Shown here one piece after another: positions 62,081 to 64,000 of a stretch of DNA of 64,000 nucleotides; positions within the stretch are counted from its first letter, which is position 1; each line of letters starts with the position of its first letter. A program made the translations under genes and the position numbers. The notes under the pieces are model-generated. The model saw only the letters and a program-made list of their open reading frames with translations, had not been told where the DNA came from and made no database searches. Source of the stretch: Moorena sp. SIOASIH (GTDB lineage: Bacteria; Cyanobacteriota; Cyanobacteriia; Cyanobacteriales; Coleofasciculaceae). The DNA lies in assembly GCF_010671925.1 (NCBI RefSeq), contig NZ_JAAHIH010000008.1:1-64000 (forward strand), written 5' to 3'.

Positions 62081-62448
62081 AAAGCCTCCTCGACCGCTAG
62101 AGTTTCTAAGTCTTGTTCCCAGGCTAGTACGGTTATGGCTGGTGAAGTCCAAAAATATAGCGCTAGCCAAATTAGATGGCAAATCCGCCACTGACAGCGA
62201 TGTTGGGTATAGGGATAGAAGGGAGGGATGACTATAACCCAGTCCATAGTCAGTGTGGAACAGGCTTCTAGCCTGTTTGTGGCACACAGGCTAGAAGCCT
62301 GTTCCACAGAAGCCTGTTCCACAGAAGCCTGTTCCACAGAAGCCTGTTCCACAGAAGCCTGTTCCACAGAAGCCTGTTCCACAGAAGCCTGTGCCACCGT
62401 TTGTTGGTAGGGGTGACCCTCACCATCAGGGTGAAATGGTTTTAGCAT
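62077..62448 (-). CDS. Hypothetical protein with in-frame (VEQAS) repeats
   Basis: AAGGAG lies nine bases before the ATG at 62448 and the stop codon overlaps the HTH gene, both signs of a real gene. Residues about 18-52 (AQASVEQASVEQAS...) are six or seven copies of a 15-bp repeat (TTCCACAGAAGCCTG on the plus strand) read in frame. The flanks LKPFHPDGEGHPYQQ and DWVIVIPPFYPYTQHRCQW look protein-like, so an intergenic repeat has probably expanded inside a small gene of about 90 residues. The function is not recognised. Confidence 0.55.
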   Translation of the reverse strand: MLKPFHPDGEGHPYQQTVAQASVEQASVEQASVEQASVEQASVEQASVEQASSLCATNRLEACSTLTMDWVIVIPPFYPYTQHRCQWRICHLIWLALYFWTSPAITVLAWEQDLETLAVEEAL

Positions 62449-63108
62449 AGGATGTATCTCCTTGTGTTAATGGAGGAGCCAGAAGCCAGCGTTTGCCATG
62501 GAAACTTTGCGCTGGCTTCTTCCTATCTCCTTATCTCCTTATTTTCAGAATAACACAAAACACTGAAATAGTGCAAAAATGTTAAAAAACTTAAAAAACT
62601 AATTTGGGAGGAACGTCAATTGCTTTCCGACCATTCAAAATTATCAATTCAAAATTAAAAAATACCCCCGAAATGAATTCAGGGGCTTGTATCCGTGTCT
62701 TGATGCAGTCGCTCATGGGGGAAACCACGGCAGTCGCTCATGGGGAGGGGCTGTGTGCGGAACCTGCGTCCGCACCTTGTAAGCCCCGTGGGAACCCCCA
62801 AGACCGCGCTGCCTCCCCAAGACCGCGCTGCATCGCTTGTCAACAATTCAAAATTATAAGGCTAGTAATTTTGTAAGCTGTCAGCCGTCAGCCTTCAGCC
62901 TTCAGCTTAAAATAAACCTAGAACGAGATAATTTAATAATTCCAGATTCATGAGAATTGAGAGTCTGGGGAAAATTCTATGACTCGTGGCACAGACTTCG
63001 ATACTGATAGCTGATACGCTACACGCTGATAGCTGATAGCTTACGTAATTTTGAATTTTTAAGTTGGCATTTTGAATTAAATTTTGAATAAAAAAAATAA
63101 CCTTTCCC
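62449..63108. repeat. Composite intergenic repeats, including an inverted copy of the GATGCAGCGCGG element
   Basis: Positions 62697-62842 are an inverted copy of the dispersed element seen near 32250 and 34890, running from TGTCTTGATGC to GCTGCATCGC. Positions 62876-62910 and 62995-63045 hold AGCTGTCAGCC/AGCTGATACGC palindromic repeats. Positions 62625-62680 carry TTCAAAATTA-type AT repeats. No gene is seen. Confidence 0.78.
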
Positions 63109-64000
63109 TTAATTAACAGACCATGGATCACTAATCTCAGCATTAAGAGACCATGGATCACTAATCTCAGGGATTTCCATAGCTTGTCGTCTGTGTTGCT
63201 GCTGTTGAATCCGATCGAGAGTACCAGTGGGAATAGAAGCAATCAGCTGACGAGTATAATCCTGCTGCGGCTCTCGATAAATACTGTCAGCGGGACCAAT
63301 TTCTTCAATTTTGCCCTGGTTCATTACCATAATGCGATCGCTCATGAATTTAACTACACTCAAGTCATGGGAAATGAAGATATAGGTTAAGCCGAAATCC
63401 TTCTGCAATTGTTTCAGCAAATTCAGGACTTGTGCCTGTACGGAAACATCTAGAGCAGAAACGGATTCATCACAAATGATAAACTTAGGATTAAGAGCTA
63501 GTGCCCTAGCAATACAGACCCGCTGGCGCTGACCTCCAGAAAATTCGTGAGGATAGCGATTGATCCAGTCAGGATTTAAATCCACTCGCTCCAACAACTC
63601 AGCCACGCGATCGCGTTTTGCCTTACTATTACCCCCAACATCATGAATCAATAGGGGTTCCATCACTGCTTCCCCAATCTTCAGTCGTGGGTCGAGGGAA
63701 CTAAAGGGATTCTGAAACACAATTTGCATTTCACGGCGTAGTTGCCGTAAACCCATACCCTTGATCGTGGTAATCTCTTTACCATCAAAGTGTACTTCTC
63801 CACTCATTGGTTCAATCAAGCGCAGCAATGTTCGTGCTAAGGTAGATTTGCCACAACCGGATTCTCCCACTAAGCCCAAGGTTTCACTGGGATAAACATC
63901 AAAGGATACTCCATTGACTGCCATCAGATAGCGTTTCGTCCCGCCAAATATGCCTCGAATGGGAAAGCCTACCTGTAAGTTACGGACCGAAACTAACGGT
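63109..64000 (-). CDS. Oligopeptide/dipeptide-type ABC transporter ATPase (DppF/OppF-like), cut by the window edge
   Basis: The frame stays open to the right edge (PLVSVRNLQVGFPIRGIFGG upstream of the internal Met), so the true start is beyond the window. Motifs are Walker A GESGCGKSTLARTL, Q-loop FQNPFSSLDPRLKI, signature FSGGQRQRVCIARAL and Walker B FIICDESVSALDVSVQAQ. The C-terminal oligopeptide-type extension reads YREPQQDYTRQLIASIP. Such ATPases drive import of peptides or other small solutes. The last residues, EISDPWSLNAEISDPWSVN, come from a 30-bp tandem duplication (63119-63171). Confidence 0.88.
   Translation of the reverse strand, partial: PLVSVRNLQVGFPIRGIFGGTKRYLMAVNGVSFDVYPSETLGLVGESGCGKSTLARTLLRLIEPMSGEVHFDGKEITTIKGMGLRQLRREMQIVFQNPFSSLDPRLKIGEAVMEPLLIHDVGGNSKAKRDRVAELLERVDLNPDWINRYPHEFSGGQRQRVCIARALALNPKFIICDESVSALDVSVQAQVLNLLKQLQKDFGLTYIFISHDLSVVKFMSDRIMVMNQGKIEEIGPADSIYREPQQDYTRQLIASIPTGTLDRIQQQQHRRQAMEIPEISDPWSLNAEISDPWSVN

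Noticed and set aside
62265-62395. CRISPR or direct-repeat array at the 15-bp repeats
   Set aside because: There are no spacers; it is a simple 15-bp tandem repeat lying inside a reading frame.

Overview
The window is chromosomal DNA from a cyanobacterium. The evidence is the set of cyanobacterial genes (RpaB/Ycf27, the SphR-SphS-PhoU phosphate module, three SLH-OprB 'iron uptake' porins, a complex-C cofactor-assembly protein, haemagglutinin-type TPS-domain proteins), many GCGATCGC (HIP1) octamers, and long intergenic arrays of heptamer repeats. The repeat and IS load, moderate AT content and a microviridin-type cluster fit a large-genome filamentous marine form such as Moorena/Moorea; the genus is an inference.

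Layout. 0.5-7 kb: a secretion-like group of a small hypothetical gene, a parvulin-type peptidyl-prolyl isomerase, an ABC exporter with cNMP-binding and degenerate C39-like domains, and an HlyD-family adaptor. 7.3-13.9 kb: two tandem TPS-domain proteins with about 64-residue repeats. 13.9-15.1 kb: minisatellites and MITE-like elements. 15.1-26.2 kb: an orphan m5C methyltransferase, a Na+/solute symporter pair, a group of RNA/DNA/nucleotide enzymes (DEDDh exonuclease, KptA, phosphoribosyltransferase, family-4 UDG, Nudix), SodC and a SAM methyltransferase. 26.5-32.1 kb: a nested mobile region. A small element with terminal inverted repeats (TIRs) is split by an IS607-type transposon, whose tnpB carries a group II intron, and again by an IS4-type element. 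32.7-47.1 kb: a PAS-GGDEF-EAL protein, cinA, DUF456, the complex-C assembly gene, rpaB, radA, a creatininase-family protein, then sphR-[tnpB insertion]-sphS and phoU. 47.5-53.3 kb: three tandem porin paralogues with conserved leaders. 53.6-55.9 kb: hypotheticals and an Rpn-type nuclease.

55.9-61.3 kb holds the most interesting system, a microviridin-type graspetide (omega-ester peptide) cluster on the minus strand. It has two precursor genes with nearly identical leaders, one with five tandem cores and one with two divergent cores plus one degenerate core. A TnpB element follows, then two ATP-grasp ligases of the MdnB/MvdC (lactam) and MdnC/MvdD (lactone) types. No acetyltransferase, dedicated transporter or peptidase is seen beside them. 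61.8-64 kb: a two-gene HTH operon whose first gene contains an in-frame 15-bp repeat array, and the truncated gene of an oligopeptide-type ABC ATPase at the right edge.

The intergenic DNA is unusual throughout. Different 7-bp words are tandemly amplified at many sites, several arrays run into the ends of genes, and some supply C-terminal residues or stop codons. Family assignments rest on motifs read by eye and on recalled family knowledge; no database search was run.
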